NCBI RefSeq assembly: GCF_004364245.1
Contig: NZ_SOAV01000010.1
Span: 248,001 to 312,000, forward strand
Length of the DNA: 64,000 nt
From: Streptomyces sp. BK208
Lineage (GTDB): Bacteria; Actinomycetota; Actinomycetes; Streptomycetales; Streptomycetaceae
Direction of reading: 5' to 3'
Made by a program: the position numbers and the translations under genes. The notes under the pieces are model-generated. The model was not told the DNA's origin, made no database searches, and was given only the letters and a program-made list of their open reading frames with translations. Within the stretch, counting starts at the first letter, position 1, and every line of letters starts with the position of its first letter. Shown in pieces: positions 50,411 to 60,271 of this stretch.

Positions 50411-52156
50411 CTAGACCCACGTATCGAGCCACATCCGGGCCCGCCACTCCTCCATCGGGATCGCCGTGCCGGTGTACAGGGGCCAGAAGTAGATGAAGTT
50501 CCACGCGATGAGCAGCACCAGGACGCCCGCTCCCGTCGCGCCCGCCACCCGGCGGGTGTCGCTGCAGCCCGGGCGGCCGATGATCGCCCCCAGGAGCATC
50601 GCCACCGCGAGGCACAGGAACGGGACGAAGACGACGGCGTAGAAGAGGAAGATCGTGCGCTCCTGGTACAGGAGCCAGGGGAGGTAGCCCGCCGCCAGGC
50701 CGCAGGCGATGGCGCCCGCACGCCAGTCGCGGCGGAAGAACCACCGCCACAGGACGTACAGCAGGGCGAAGCAGCCCACCCACCACAGGAGCGGCGTGCC
50801 GAGGGCCAGCACCTCGCGGGCGCACTTCTCGCCGGCGTCGGCCGGGCAGCCGTCCGCGCCCGCCGCCGGGGACTCGTAGAAGTAGGACACCGGGCGGCCC
50901 AGGACGAGCCAGCTCCAGGGGTTCGACTGGTACGTGTGCGGCGAGGTGAGGTGGGTGTGGAATTCCAGGACCTGGGTCTCGTAGTGCCACAGGCTGCGCC
51001 ACCAGTCGGGGAAGAGCCACGACCGGGAGCTGTGCGCGCCGTCCTTCACCGCCCAGTCGCGGTAGTAGCCGCCGGTGCCGTCGGAGGGGGAGAGGATCCA
51101 GCCGAGCCAGGACAGCAGGTACGTGGCCAGGGCCACCGGGACCGTGGAGAGGAAGGCCCAGCCCAGGTCGTGGCGGAGCACCGCGCGGTAGGGGCGGCGG
51201 GCGCCGGCGACGCGTCGGGAGCCGACGTCCCACAGGACGGCCATCACGCAGAAGGCCGCCATGATGTACAGGCCGTTCCACTTGGTGGCGGCGGCCAGGC
51301 CCAGCATCAGGCCCGCCGCCAGGCGCCAGGGGCGCCACCCGAGACGCAGGGTCTGCGCGATGTGCGCGTCGGGGCGGACCCGGCCGTCCTCGTCCACCGG
51401 GAGCGCGGCGGCGAGTCTGCTCCGGGCCTTGTCGCGGTCGACGACCAGGCAGCCGAAGGCGGCCAGCACGAAGAACATCAGCACGCTGTCCAGCAGCGCG
51501 GTGCGGCTCATCACGAAGTGCAGGCCGTCCAGCGCCATCAGGGCGCCCGCCAGGCACCCGAGGAAGGTCGAGCGGAACAGCCGGCGGCCGATCCGGCACA
51601 GCAGCAGCACCGAGAGGGTGCCGAGCAGCGCCGTCATGAAGCGCCAGCCGAACGGGTCGAAGCCGAACAGCAGCTCGCCGAGGCCGATGACGTACTTGCC
51701 GACCGGCGGGTGCACGACGTACGCCGCGTCGGCCGGGATCGGGACGTGACCGCCCGAGCTCAGGATCAGGTCGTTGGCGTTCTTGTCCCAGTTGACCTCG
51801 AAGCCGCGGTGGACCAGCGCCCACGCGTCCTTGGCGTAGTACGTCTCGTCGAATATCACCGCCTTCGGGCTGCCCAGGTTCCAGAACCGCAGCAGCCCCG
51901 CGAGCAGCGCCACCAGCAGCGGCCCGCCCCACGCCGACCAGCGCACGACCTTGCCGGTGAGCGGCTTGGACAGGCCGAGGAAGGCCCACAGGCGCGGCCC
52001 CGGAGTCATGTAGGGCGGCACCAGCCGGTCGCGGACGTCACCGGCCGCGGGCCCCGCCGTGTAGCCGAAGCGGCGCAGCCGCTGCTGCCAGGTGGGCCGC
52101 TCGTCGTGCGGGGCCTGCTCGTGCAGGGTGTCCGTGGAGGACGCGGTACTGGTCAC
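50411..52156 (-). CDS. pmt: Protein O-mannosyltransferase
   Basis: A 581-residue GT-C glycosyltransferase that attaches mannose from polyprenyl-phosphate-mannose to exported proteins. A cytosolic N-terminus is followed by about ten helices. The first external loop holds AVIFDETYYAKDAWALV with Asp103-Glu104, the conserved acidic pair. HPPVGKYVIGLGELLFG and LMALDGLHFVMSRTALLD are further Pmt motifs. GTG 52156. Divergent from rsmI across 96 bases, the same order as Rv1002c/Rv1003. In S. coelicolor this enzyme is needed for phage phiC31 infection and glycosylates PstS. Confidence 0.94.
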   Translation of the reverse strand: MTSTASSTDTLHEQAPHDERPTWQQRLRRFGYTAGPAAGDVRDRLVPPYMTPGPRLWAFLGLSKPLTGKVVRWSAWGGPLLVALLAGLLRFWNLGSPKAVIFDETYYAKDAWALVHRGFEVNWDKNANDLILSSGGHVPIPADAAYVVHPPVGKYVIGLGELLFGFDPFGWRFMTALLGTLSVLLLCRIGRRLFRSTFLGCLAGALMALDGLHFVMSRTALLDSVLMFFVLAAFGCLVVDRDKARSRLAAALPVDEDGRVRPDAHIAQTLRLGWRPWRLAAGLMLGLAAATKWNGLYIMAAFCVMAVLWDVGSRRVAGARRPYRAVLRHDLGWAFLSTVPVALATYLLSWLGWILSPSDGTGGYYRDWAVKDGAHSSRSWLFPDWWRSLWHYETQVLEFHTHLTSPHTYQSNPWSWLVLGRPVSYFYESPAAGADGCPADAGEKCAREVLALGTPLLWWVGCFALLYVLWRWFFRRDWRAGAIACGLAAGYLPWLLYQERTIFLFYAVVFVPFLCLAVAMLLGAIIGRPGCSDTRRVAGATGAGVLVLLIAWNFIYFWPLYTGTAIPMEEWRARMWLDTWV

Positions 52157-52252
52157 CGCGCCATCGTAGGGAACCGCGCTGTGCGCGTCCCGCGCACGGG
52201 CCCGCCCGATGCGGATACGTGCCCCCTCCGGGAGGACTGGGAGGATGGGGGA

Positions 52253-53125
52253 GTGACTGGAACCCTTGTACTCGCGGGCACCCCCATCGGCGACGTCCAG
52301 GACGCCCCGCCCCGGCTCGCCGCGGAACTGGCCGGCGCGGACGTCGTCGCCGCCGAGGACACCCGGCGGCTGCGCCGGCTCACCCAGGCGCTCGGTGTCG
52401 CCCCCGCGGGGCGTGTCGTGTCGTACTTCGAGGGCAACGAGTCCGCCCGCACGCCCGAGCTGGTCGAGGAGCTGGCCGGCGGGGCGCGGGTGCTGCTGGT
52501 CACCGACGCCGGGATGCCCTCGGTCTCCGACCCCGGCTACCGGCTGGTCGCCGCCGCCGTCGAGCGCGGCGTGCGGGTCACCGCCGTCCCCGGCCCGTCC
52601 GCCGTGCTGACCGCGCTCGCCCTGTCCGGGCTGCCGGTCGACAGGTTCTGCTTCGAGGGCTTCCTGCCCCGCAAGTCCGGCGAGCGGCTGACCCGGCTGC
52701 GGGAGGTCGCCGAGGAACGCCGGACCCTCGTCTACTTCGAGGCCCCGCACCGCCTCGACGACACCCTCGCCGCCATGGCCGAGGTCTTCGGCACCGACCG
52801 GCGGGCCGCCGTCTGCCGGGAGCTGACCAAGACGTACGAGGAGGTCAGGCGCGGCGGGCTGGGGGAGCTGGCCGCGTGGGCCGCCGAGGGGGTGCGGGGC
52901 GAGATCACCGTCGTCGTCGAGGGTGCGCCCGACAAGGGGGCCGAGGAGGTCGACGCCGCGGAACTGGTGCGCCGGGTGCGGGTGCGCGAGGAGGCGGGGG
53001 AGCGGCGCAAGGAGGCGATCGCCGCGGTGGCCGCCCAGGCGGGCGTGCCCAAGCGGGAGGTCTTCGACGCCGTGGTGGCGGCCAAGAACGCGGACAGGAC
53101 CGCAGAGAAGAACGCGGGCAACTGA
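52253..53125 (+). CDS. rsmI: 16S rRNA (cytidine1402-2'-O)-methyltransferase
   Basis: A 290-residue tetrapyrrole-methylase-fold enzyme that 2'-O-methylates C1402 of 16S rRNA. It opens with GTLVLAGTPIGDVQDAPPRL, has VAAEDTRRLRRL, TDAGMPSVSDPGYRLV (SAM-binding), and FEGFLPRKSGER. An extra C-terminal helical domain (about 240-290) is present as in E. coli RsmI. GTG 52253 with GGGAGG upstream. Conserved neighbour of pmt in actinobacteria. Confidence 0.95.
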   Translation: MTGTLVLAGTPIGDVQDAPPRLAAELAGADVVAAEDTRRLRRLTQALGVAPAGRVVSYFEGNESARTPELVEELAGGARVLLVTDAGMPSVSDPGYRLVAAAVERGVRVTAVPGPSAVLTALALSGLPVDRFCFEGFLPRKSGERLTRLREVAEERRTLVYFEAPHRLDDTLAAMAEVFGTDRRAAVCRELTKTYEEVRRGGLGELAAWAAEGVRGEITVVVEGAPDKGAEEVDAAELVRRVRVREEAGERRKEAIAAVAAQAGVPKREVFDAVVAAKNADRTAEKNAGN

Positions 53126-53293
53126 AGGGCCCGCCTTGACCCGGACCGCCCCGGGCTTGACCCGCCCCTGACCTTCCGGGCACTCCTGCCAAGGGCAGCT
53201 CAAATCGGCCCAAACACTCGGCAGCGCCTGCTGCTTTCCCGCCGCTGGAGGAGTCCACTGGAGGAAGGAGCGATACGAACCGGAGGAGCCGGG

Positions 53294-53734
53294 ATGAGCA
53301 TGAGTGAGAGCGCCGTGCGGGCCGGGGAGCGGGCCGGGGCCACCGTCGTCGTCCACGAGTCGTACTCCTTCGCCTGCATGCGCTGCGGGCACGGCTGGGA
53401 GCAGTCCTTCGAGATAGAGCACCACACGGACGCCGACGGCCGCGACTTCGTGCTCTACGTCGCGGACGGCCGTGTCGTGCCGTCGCCCCTGACCCGTCCG
53501 GCCTGCGCCACCTGCGACAGCCACGTCGTGCGGATCATGCGGCCGGGCCGCGTCGCCTCGGTGCGCGGAGCCGTCCCCGGGGCCCACCGGGTCCCGTCGG
53601 CCGGACCCCTGGAGGCGCCGCTGGTCCCCGAGGTGCCGGGCCCGAGGGCACCGGGGCTCGACGCGGGGCACCCCCGGCACCGGCACCTGGCCGGCCTGCT
53701 GCACGCCCTCCACCTCCACCGCAGGGCGAGCTAG
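53294..53734 (+). CDS. Small zinc-ribbon-like hypothetical protein with His-rich tail
   Basis: A 146-residue protein with two Cys pairs, FACMRCGHGWEQSF and ACATCDSHVV, that would form a zinc ribbon, then a Pro/Gly/Arg-rich linker and a His-rich C-terminus (HPRHRHLAGLLHALHLHRR). ATG 53294 after a GGAGGA site. Sits between rsmI and tatD, the slot where mycobacteria carry other genes before tatD. Function unknown; metal handling or RNA/DNA binding are possibilities. Confidence 0.8.
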   Translation: MSMSESAVRAGERAGATVVVHESYSFACMRCGHGWEQSFEIEHHTDADGRDFVLYVADGRVVPSPLTRPACATCDSHVVRIMRPGRVASVRGAVPGAHRVPSAGPLEAPLVPEVPGPRAPGLDAGHPRHRHLAGLLHALHLHRRAS

Positions 53735-53776
53735 CGCCCGCCAGAGGAGTGCGGGGGCTTCCGTAGGATCGGGGGC

Positions 53777-54667
53777 ATGCCTTCGAACGCCCCCGGCCGG
53801 TCCGACAAGGACACCCCGCCCCCGCTCCCCGAGCCCCTGCGGGTGCCGGTCGCCGACTCGCACACCCACCTCGACATGCAGTCCGGCACGGTGGACGAGG
53901 CGCTCGCCAAGGCCGCCTCGGTCGGCGTCACGACCGTCGTCCAGGTCGGCTGCGACCTCGCCGGGTCCCGCTGGGCCGCCGAGACCGCCGCCGCGTACGA
54001 CGCCGTCCACGCCACCGTCGCCCTGCACCCCAACGAGGCGCCGCGCATCGTGCTCGGCGACCCCGACGGCTGGTCGCGGCAGGGGGCGCGGGGGCCCGGC
54101 GGGGACGCGGCGCTCGACGAGGCGCTGGCCGAGATCGACCGGCTCGCGGCGCTCCCGCAGGTCAAGGGCGTCGGTGAGACGGGACTGGACTACTTCCGTA
54201 CCGGTCCCGAGGGCAAGGAGGCCCAGGAGCGCTCCTTCCGCGCCCACGTCGAGATCGCCAAACGGCACGGCAAGACCCTCGTCATCCACGACCGCGACGC
54301 CCACGCCGACGTCCTGCGCGTCCTCGAGGAGGAGGGCGCCCCCGAGCGGACCGTCTTCCACTGCTACTCCGGCGACGCCGAGATGGCCGGGATCTGCGCC
54401 CGCGCCGGCTACTACATGTCCTTCGCCGGGAACGTCACCTTCAAGAACGCCCAGAACCTGAGGGACGCCCTCGCCGTGGCCCCGGCGGAGCTGGTCCTGG
54501 TGGAGACCGACGCGCCGTTCCTGACGCCGGTGCCCTACCGGGGGCGGCCGAACGCCCCCTACCTGGTGCCGGTCACGGTGCGTGCCATGGCCGAGGTGCG
54601 GGGCGTCGACGAGGACACCCTGGCGAGCGCCCTCGCGGCGAACACCGCCCGCGCCTTCGGGTACTGA
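53777..54667 (+). CDS. tatD: TatD-family metal-dependent DNase
   Basis: A 296-residue TIM-barrel hydrolase. It has the metal motif VADSHTHLDMQSG (HxH), GVGETGLDYFR (Glu), the segment IHDRDAHADVLRVLEEE, FHCYSGDAEMA (His) and VETDAPFLTPVPYRGRPN (Asp), all expected active-site residues. TatD proteins are 3'-5' exonucleases acting in DNA repair and apoptosis-like decay. It begins the tatD-rpfB-ksgA-ispE block shared with mycobacteria. Confidence 0.94.
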   Translation: MPSNAPGRSDKDTPPPLPEPLRVPVADSHTHLDMQSGTVDEALAKAASVGVTTVVQVGCDLAGSRWAAETAAAYDAVHATVALHPNEAPRIVLGDPDGWSRQGARGPGGDAALDEALAEIDRLAALPQVKGVGETGLDYFRTGPEGKEAQERSFRAHVEIAKRHGKTLVIHDRDAHADVLRVLEEEGAPERTVFHCYSGDAEMAGICARAGYYMSFAGNVTFKNAQNLRDALAVAPAELVLVETDAPFLTPVPYRGRPNAPYLVPVTVRAMAEVRGVDEDTLASALAANTARAFGY

Positions 54668-54772
54668 GCCCCGCGACACTTCGCCACGCTGTGTAGCGGG
54701 GCGACTTGGGAGAGTGACGGCCGCTCCGCTAGGTTCTGGGGGCCCGATCCGGACCCCTTGGAGCGTGTCGGC

Positions 54773-56317
54773 GTGAGCGGAACGCAGTTCGAGACAACCG
54801 AGGTGTTCGAGGGACTCCCGCACCTCGCACCGTACGACGCGCACGGCGACGTGTCCGGCACGTACGGCGTCGACGGCACGTACGACACGTACGGCGTCGA
54901 CGGCCCGTACGGCGCGTGCGGCGCGTGCGGCGCCGACAGCCTGTACGACGCGTACGGCGCCGACAGCCCGTACGGCGTGGCCGGTGCCCACGACACGTAC
55001 GGCCCGTACCCCGCACCCGGCCCGTACGACGCGTACGGCTGGTACGACGCGCACGGCGGGTACGACGTGCACAGCGCGCCGACCCTCCCGTACGGGTACG
55101 GCGTCGACACCCGCCGGCCCGCGCCGCCCGTCCACGACGTCCACGCGCCGACCGTGCCCGCACTGCCCCGGCAGGGCGACGGGCGGGCCGAGCGCCGGCG
55201 CCGGGCGCGGTGCGCGGTGCGAGCCGACACCTCGCTGCGCCGGCTGCTGCCGCGGGCGCTGGTCGTGGCCTTCCTCGCGGGCGGCACCACCGCCTTCGTC
55301 GCCAAGGACAAGGCCGTCGAGCTGACCGTGGACGGCACCCCGCGCACCCTGCACACCTTCGCCGACGACGTGACCGAACTGCTCGCCGAGGAAGGCGTCC
55401 AGGTGGGCGCCCACGACGTGATCACACCCGCCCCCGGCGCCCCGCTGTCCAGCGGCGAGGACGTCACCGTCCGCCACGGACGCCCGGTGCTGCTCACCCT
55501 CGACGGCCACCGGAGCACGGTGTGGACGACCGCGGAGACGGTGGAGGGGGCGCTGCGGCAGCTCGGCGTGCGCACTCAGGGCGCGTACCTGTCCGCCGCG
55601 CCCGCCCGGCGCATCGGCCGCGAGGGCCTCGCCCTTGCGGTGCGCACCGAGCGGGTGGTGACCGTCATGGCGGACGGCCGGACCCGCACCGTCCGCACCA
55701 ACGCGGCGACCGTCCGGGAGGTCGTCGAGGAGTCCGGCGTCACCCTGCGCGGCGAGGACACCACCTCCGTCCCCGCGACCGCCTTCCCGCGCGACGGGCA
55801 GACCGTCACGGTGCTGCGCATCACCGGGTTCCGGGAGGTCCGCGAGGACCCGATCCCCTTCGGCGAACGGCGGGACGAGGACGCCACCCTCTACCGGGGC
55901 ACCGAGGTCGTCCAGCAGGCGGGCCGGCCCGGGCTGCGCCGCACCACGTACGCCCTGCGCACCGTCAACGGCGTCCGGCAGAAGCCGCGCCGCCTGCGCA
56001 CCGAGGTGGTGCGCGAACCCAGCCCGCGGATCGTGCGGGTCGGCACCCGGCCCCGGCCGGCCTCCGTACACGGCGCCGACCACCTGAACTGGCAGGGCCT
56101 GGCCGCCTGCGAGTCCGGCGGCCGCCCCGACGCCGTCGACCCGTCGGGGACGTACGGGGGGCTCTACCAGTTCGACACCGCCACCTGGCACGACCTCGGC
56201 GGCGAGGGCCGCCCCCAGGACGCGTCGGCCGCGGAGCAGACCTACCGGGCGCAGAAGCTGTACGTACGCAGCGGCGCCGACGCCTGGCCGCACTGCGGTG
56301 CCCGGCTGCGCGGATGA
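54773..56317 (+). CDS. RpfB-like resuscitation-promoting factor (G5 and transglycosylase domains)
   Basis: A 514-residue cell-wall muralytic enzyme. A cytosolic N-terminus of about 105 residues is a repetitive Tyr/Asp/Gly/Ala region (DAYG, DTYG, YGVDG units). One membrane helix near 156-176 follows, then two DUF348 domains (VDGTPRTLHTFADDVTELL, LDGHRSTVWTTAETVEGAL), a G5 domain (about 330-410) and a C-terminal Rpf catalytic domain, ACESGGRPDAV...YGGLYQFDTATW with Glu447 catalytic. GTG 54773 with GGAG; TTG 54758 is the alternative. It cleaves glycan strands during spore germination or wall turnover. Confidence 0.9.
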   Translation: MSGTQFETTEVFEGLPHLAPYDAHGDVSGTYGVDGTYDTYGVDGPYGACGACGADSLYDAYGADSPYGVAGAHDTYGPYPAPGPYDAYGWYDAHGGYDVHSAPTLPYGYGVDTRRPAPPVHDVHAPTVPALPRQGDGRAERRRRARCAVRADTSLRRLLPRALVVAFLAGGTTAFVAKDKAVELTVDGTPRTLHTFADDVTELLAEEGVQVGAHDVITPAPGAPLSSGEDVTVRHGRPVLLTLDGHRSTVWTTAETVEGALRQLGVRTQGAYLSAAPARRIGREGLALAVRTERVVTVMADGRTRTVRTNAATVREVVEESGVTLRGEDTTSVPATAFPRDGQTVTVLRITGFREVREDPIPFGERRDEDATLYRGTEVVQQAGRPGLRRTTYALRTVNGVRQKPRRLRTEVVREPSPRIVRVGTRPRPASVHGADHLNWQGLAACESGGRPDAVDPSGTYGGLYQFDTATWHDLGGEGRPQDASAAEQTYRAQKLYVRSGADAWPHCGARLRG

Positions 56318-56362
56318 GGCCGGCCGGGACGGAGGCCCCCGGCCCCCGGCTACCCTTGCGGG

Positions 56363-57229
56363 GTGAGCAGCCCCACCCCCGACGCCCTCCTGGGACCCGC
56401 CGACGTCCGTGAACTCGCGGCGGCACTCGGCGTACGCCCCACCAAGCAGCGCGGCCAGAACTTCGTCATCGACGCGAACACGGTCCGCCGGATCGTCCGC
56501 ACCGCCGGGGTACGCCCCGACGACGTGGTGGTCGAGGTGGGACCGGGTCTCGGCTCGCTCACCCTGGCCCTCCTGGAGGCCGCCGACCGGGTCACCGCCG
56601 TCGAGATCGACGACGTCCTCGCCGCCGCCCTGCCCGCCACCGTCGCCGCCCGCATGCCGCGGCGCGCCGACCGGTTCGCGCTCGTGCACTCCGACGCCAT
56701 GCACGTGGGCGAGCTGCCCGGCCCGGCCCCGACCGCCCTGGTCGCGAACCTCCCCTACAACGTCGCCGTCCCCGTGCTCCTCCACATGCTCGAGACCTTC
56801 CCGAGCATCGAGCGCACCCTCGTCATGGTCCAGGCCGAGGTCGCCGACCGGCTCGCCGCCGGACCCGGGTCGAAGGTGTACGGCGTGCCGTCCGTGAAGG
56901 CCAACTGGTACGCCGAGGTGAAGCGGGCCGGTTCCATCGGCCGCAACGTCTTCTGGCCCGCGCCGAACGTCGACAGCGGTCTCGTGTCACTCGTCCGGCG
57001 GACCGAGCCGCTGAAGACCACCGCGTCCAGGCGCGAGGTGTTCGCCGTCGTCGACGCCGCGTTCGCCCAGCGCCGCAAGACCCTGCGGGCCGCGCTCGCC
57101 GGGTGGGCGGGCTCGGCCGCCGCCGCCGAGGCCGCCCTCGTCGGCGCGGGCGTGTCGCCGCAGGCGCGCGGGGAGGCGCTGACCGTGGAAGAGTTCGCGC
57201 GTATCGCCGAGCACAAGGAGCAGGGGTGA
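56363..57229 (+). CDS. ksgA: 16S rRNA dimethyladenosine transferase
   Basis: A 288-residue KsgA/RsmA that dimethylates A1518 and A1519 of 16S rRNA late in 30S assembly. Motifs are RPTKQRGQNFVIDANTVRRI, VVEVGPGLGSLTLALLE (SAM-binding), AVEIDDVLA, and the catalytic ALVANLPYNVAVPVLLHML. GTG 56363. The C-terminal domain ends VEEFARIAEHKEQG. The next gene, ispE, starts 7 bases after its stop. Loss of ksgA confers kasugamycin resistance. Confidence 0.95.
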   Translation: MSSPTPDALLGPADVRELAAALGVRPTKQRGQNFVIDANTVRRIVRTAGVRPDDVVVEVGPGLGSLTLALLEAADRVTAVEIDDVLAAALPATVAARMPRRADRFALVHSDAMHVGELPGPAPTALVANLPYNVAVPVLLHMLETFPSIERTLVMVQAEVADRLAAGPGSKVYGVPSVKANWYAEVKRAGSIGRNVFWPAPNVDSGLVSLVRRTEPLKTTASRREVFAVVDAAFAQRRKTLRAALAGWAGSAAAAEAALVGAGVSPQARGEALTVEEFARIAEHKEQG

Positions 57230-57236
57230 CGAGCAA

Positions 57237-58136
57237 GTGAGCGTGACGGTCCGCGTCCCCGCCAAGGTCAACGTCCAGCTCGCGGTCGGCGCCGCCCGCC
57301 CCGACGGCTTCCACGACCTCGCCAACGTCTTCCTCGCCGTCTCCCTGTACGACGAGATCACCGCGACCCCGGCCGCGGACGGCCTCCGCGTCACCTGCGA
57401 GGGCCCGGACGCCGGCCAGGTCCCGCTCGACCGCACCAACCTCGCCGCCCGCGCGGCCGAGGCGCTGGCCGCGCGGTACGGCCGCACACCCGACGTGCAC
57501 CTCCACATCGCCAAGGACATCCCCGTCGCCGGCGGCATGGCGGGCGGCAGCGCCGACGGGGCGGGCGCGCTGCTCGCCTGCGACGCGCTGTGGGGCACCG
57601 GCGCCTCCCGCGAGGAACTGCTCGACATCTGCGCCGAGCTGGGCAGCGACGTGCCGTTCAGCCTGGTAGGAGGGGCGGCGCTGGGCACCGGGCGGGGCGA
57701 GCGGCTGGCGGCGCTGGAGGTCGGCGGCGACTTCCACTGGGTCTTCGCGCTGGCCGCGCGAGGACTGGCGACCCCGGCGGTCTTCCGCGAGTTCGACCGG
57801 CTGGCGGAGGGCCGGGACGTTCCCGACCCGGTCGCCGACCAGGCCGTGCTCGACGCCCTCGCCAAGGGCGACGCCGCCGCACTCGCCGTGGCCGTCTCCA
57901 ACGACCTCCAGCCCGCCGCGCTCTCCCTCTTCCCCGAGCTGTCCGACACCCTCGCGGCGGGCCGCGCGGCGGGGGCGCTGGCGGCCCTGGTCTCGGGCTC
58001 CGGGCCGACGACGGCCTTCCTCGCCCCGGACGCCGGGTCGGCCTCCGACATCGCCGGGGTGCTGAGGGCGTCGGGGACGTGCCGCGACGTGCGCACGGCG
58101 GTGGGGGCGGCGGCGGGGGCCACGGTCCTGGACTGA
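57237..58136 (+). CDS. ispE: 4-diphosphocytidyl-2-C-methyl-D-erythritol kinase
   Basis: A 299-residue GHMP kinase of the MEP isoprenoid pathway. It has VRVPAKVNVQLAVGAARPDG (catalytic Lys10), the ATP-binding PVAGGMAGGSADGAGALLA at residues 96-114, and LVSGSGPTTAFL near the end. GTG 57237. It follows ksgA by 7 bases as in mycobacteria. It phosphorylates the 2-hydroxyl of CDP-ME on the way to IPP and DMAPP. Confidence 0.95.
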   Translation: MSVTVRVPAKVNVQLAVGAARPDGFHDLANVFLAVSLYDEITATPAADGLRVTCEGPDAGQVPLDRTNLAARAAEALAARYGRTPDVHLHIAKDIPVAGGMAGGSADGAGALLACDALWGTGASREELLDICAELGSDVPFSLVGGAALGTGRGERLAALEVGGDFHWVFALAARGLATPAVFREFDRLAEGRDVPDPVADQAVLDALAKGDAAALAVAVSNDLQPAALSLFPELSDTLAAGRAAGALAALVSGSGPTTAFLAPDAGSASDIAGVLRASGTCRDVRTAVGAAAGATVLD

Positions 58137-58193
58137 GGTCCACGGCGGCCGGACTACCCTGGAGGGTCGAGCGATCCCCCAGGCAGGAGAGAA

Positions 58194-60008
<1,815 letters not shown>

Positions 60009-60028
60009 GCCCCCTGCGTGCGGGGGGC
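60009..60028 (+). terminator. Short GC hairpin at the end of the ABC-F gene
   Basis: GCCCCC (60009-60014) pairs with GGGGGC (60023-60028) across an 8-base loop, directly after the stop codon. Probable weak terminator. Confidence 0.45.
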
Positions 60029-60271
60029 GCGGGAGGTGTAAAGGGGGCGTGAAGGCGCGTAACAGAGGCATCACGGGCCGGTCCGCCCTTGGGAACAGGG
60101 GCGGACGCGCCCCGGTGGGGGGTTGGCCGCGGGTGATAGAAAGGCCGTCCGAGGACTGTCCCAGCACGGTCCGAGCCAGTGCGAACGATCGCCTTCGACG
60201 ACTCCGGGGCCAGCGCGTGACCCGGGGCGTGGCCAAAAATCAGTGAGTGAGCAATAAGGGGGAACGCGCTG
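60029..60271 (+). promoter_or_regulatory. Upstream region of the first beta-propeller gene
   Basis: About 240 bases without a gene. The final part (60225-60262) is AT-richer (CAAAAATCAG, AATAAGGGGGAACG), giving a strong ribosome-binding site GGGGGA before ATG 60272. No clear operator palindrome was found. Confidence 0.45.

Noticed and set aside
54668..54772. c-di-AMP (ydaO-type) riboswitch before the Rpf-like gene
   Set aside because: Only about 105 bases separate tatD and the start, too short for the riboswitch fold, and the conserved cores were not seen.
50411..56785. A 2124-codon minus-strand frame running across pmt, rsmI, tatD and the Rpf-like gene
   Set aside because: Only its last third (pmt, from 52156) is a real gene; the remainder is antisense to well-supported genes.
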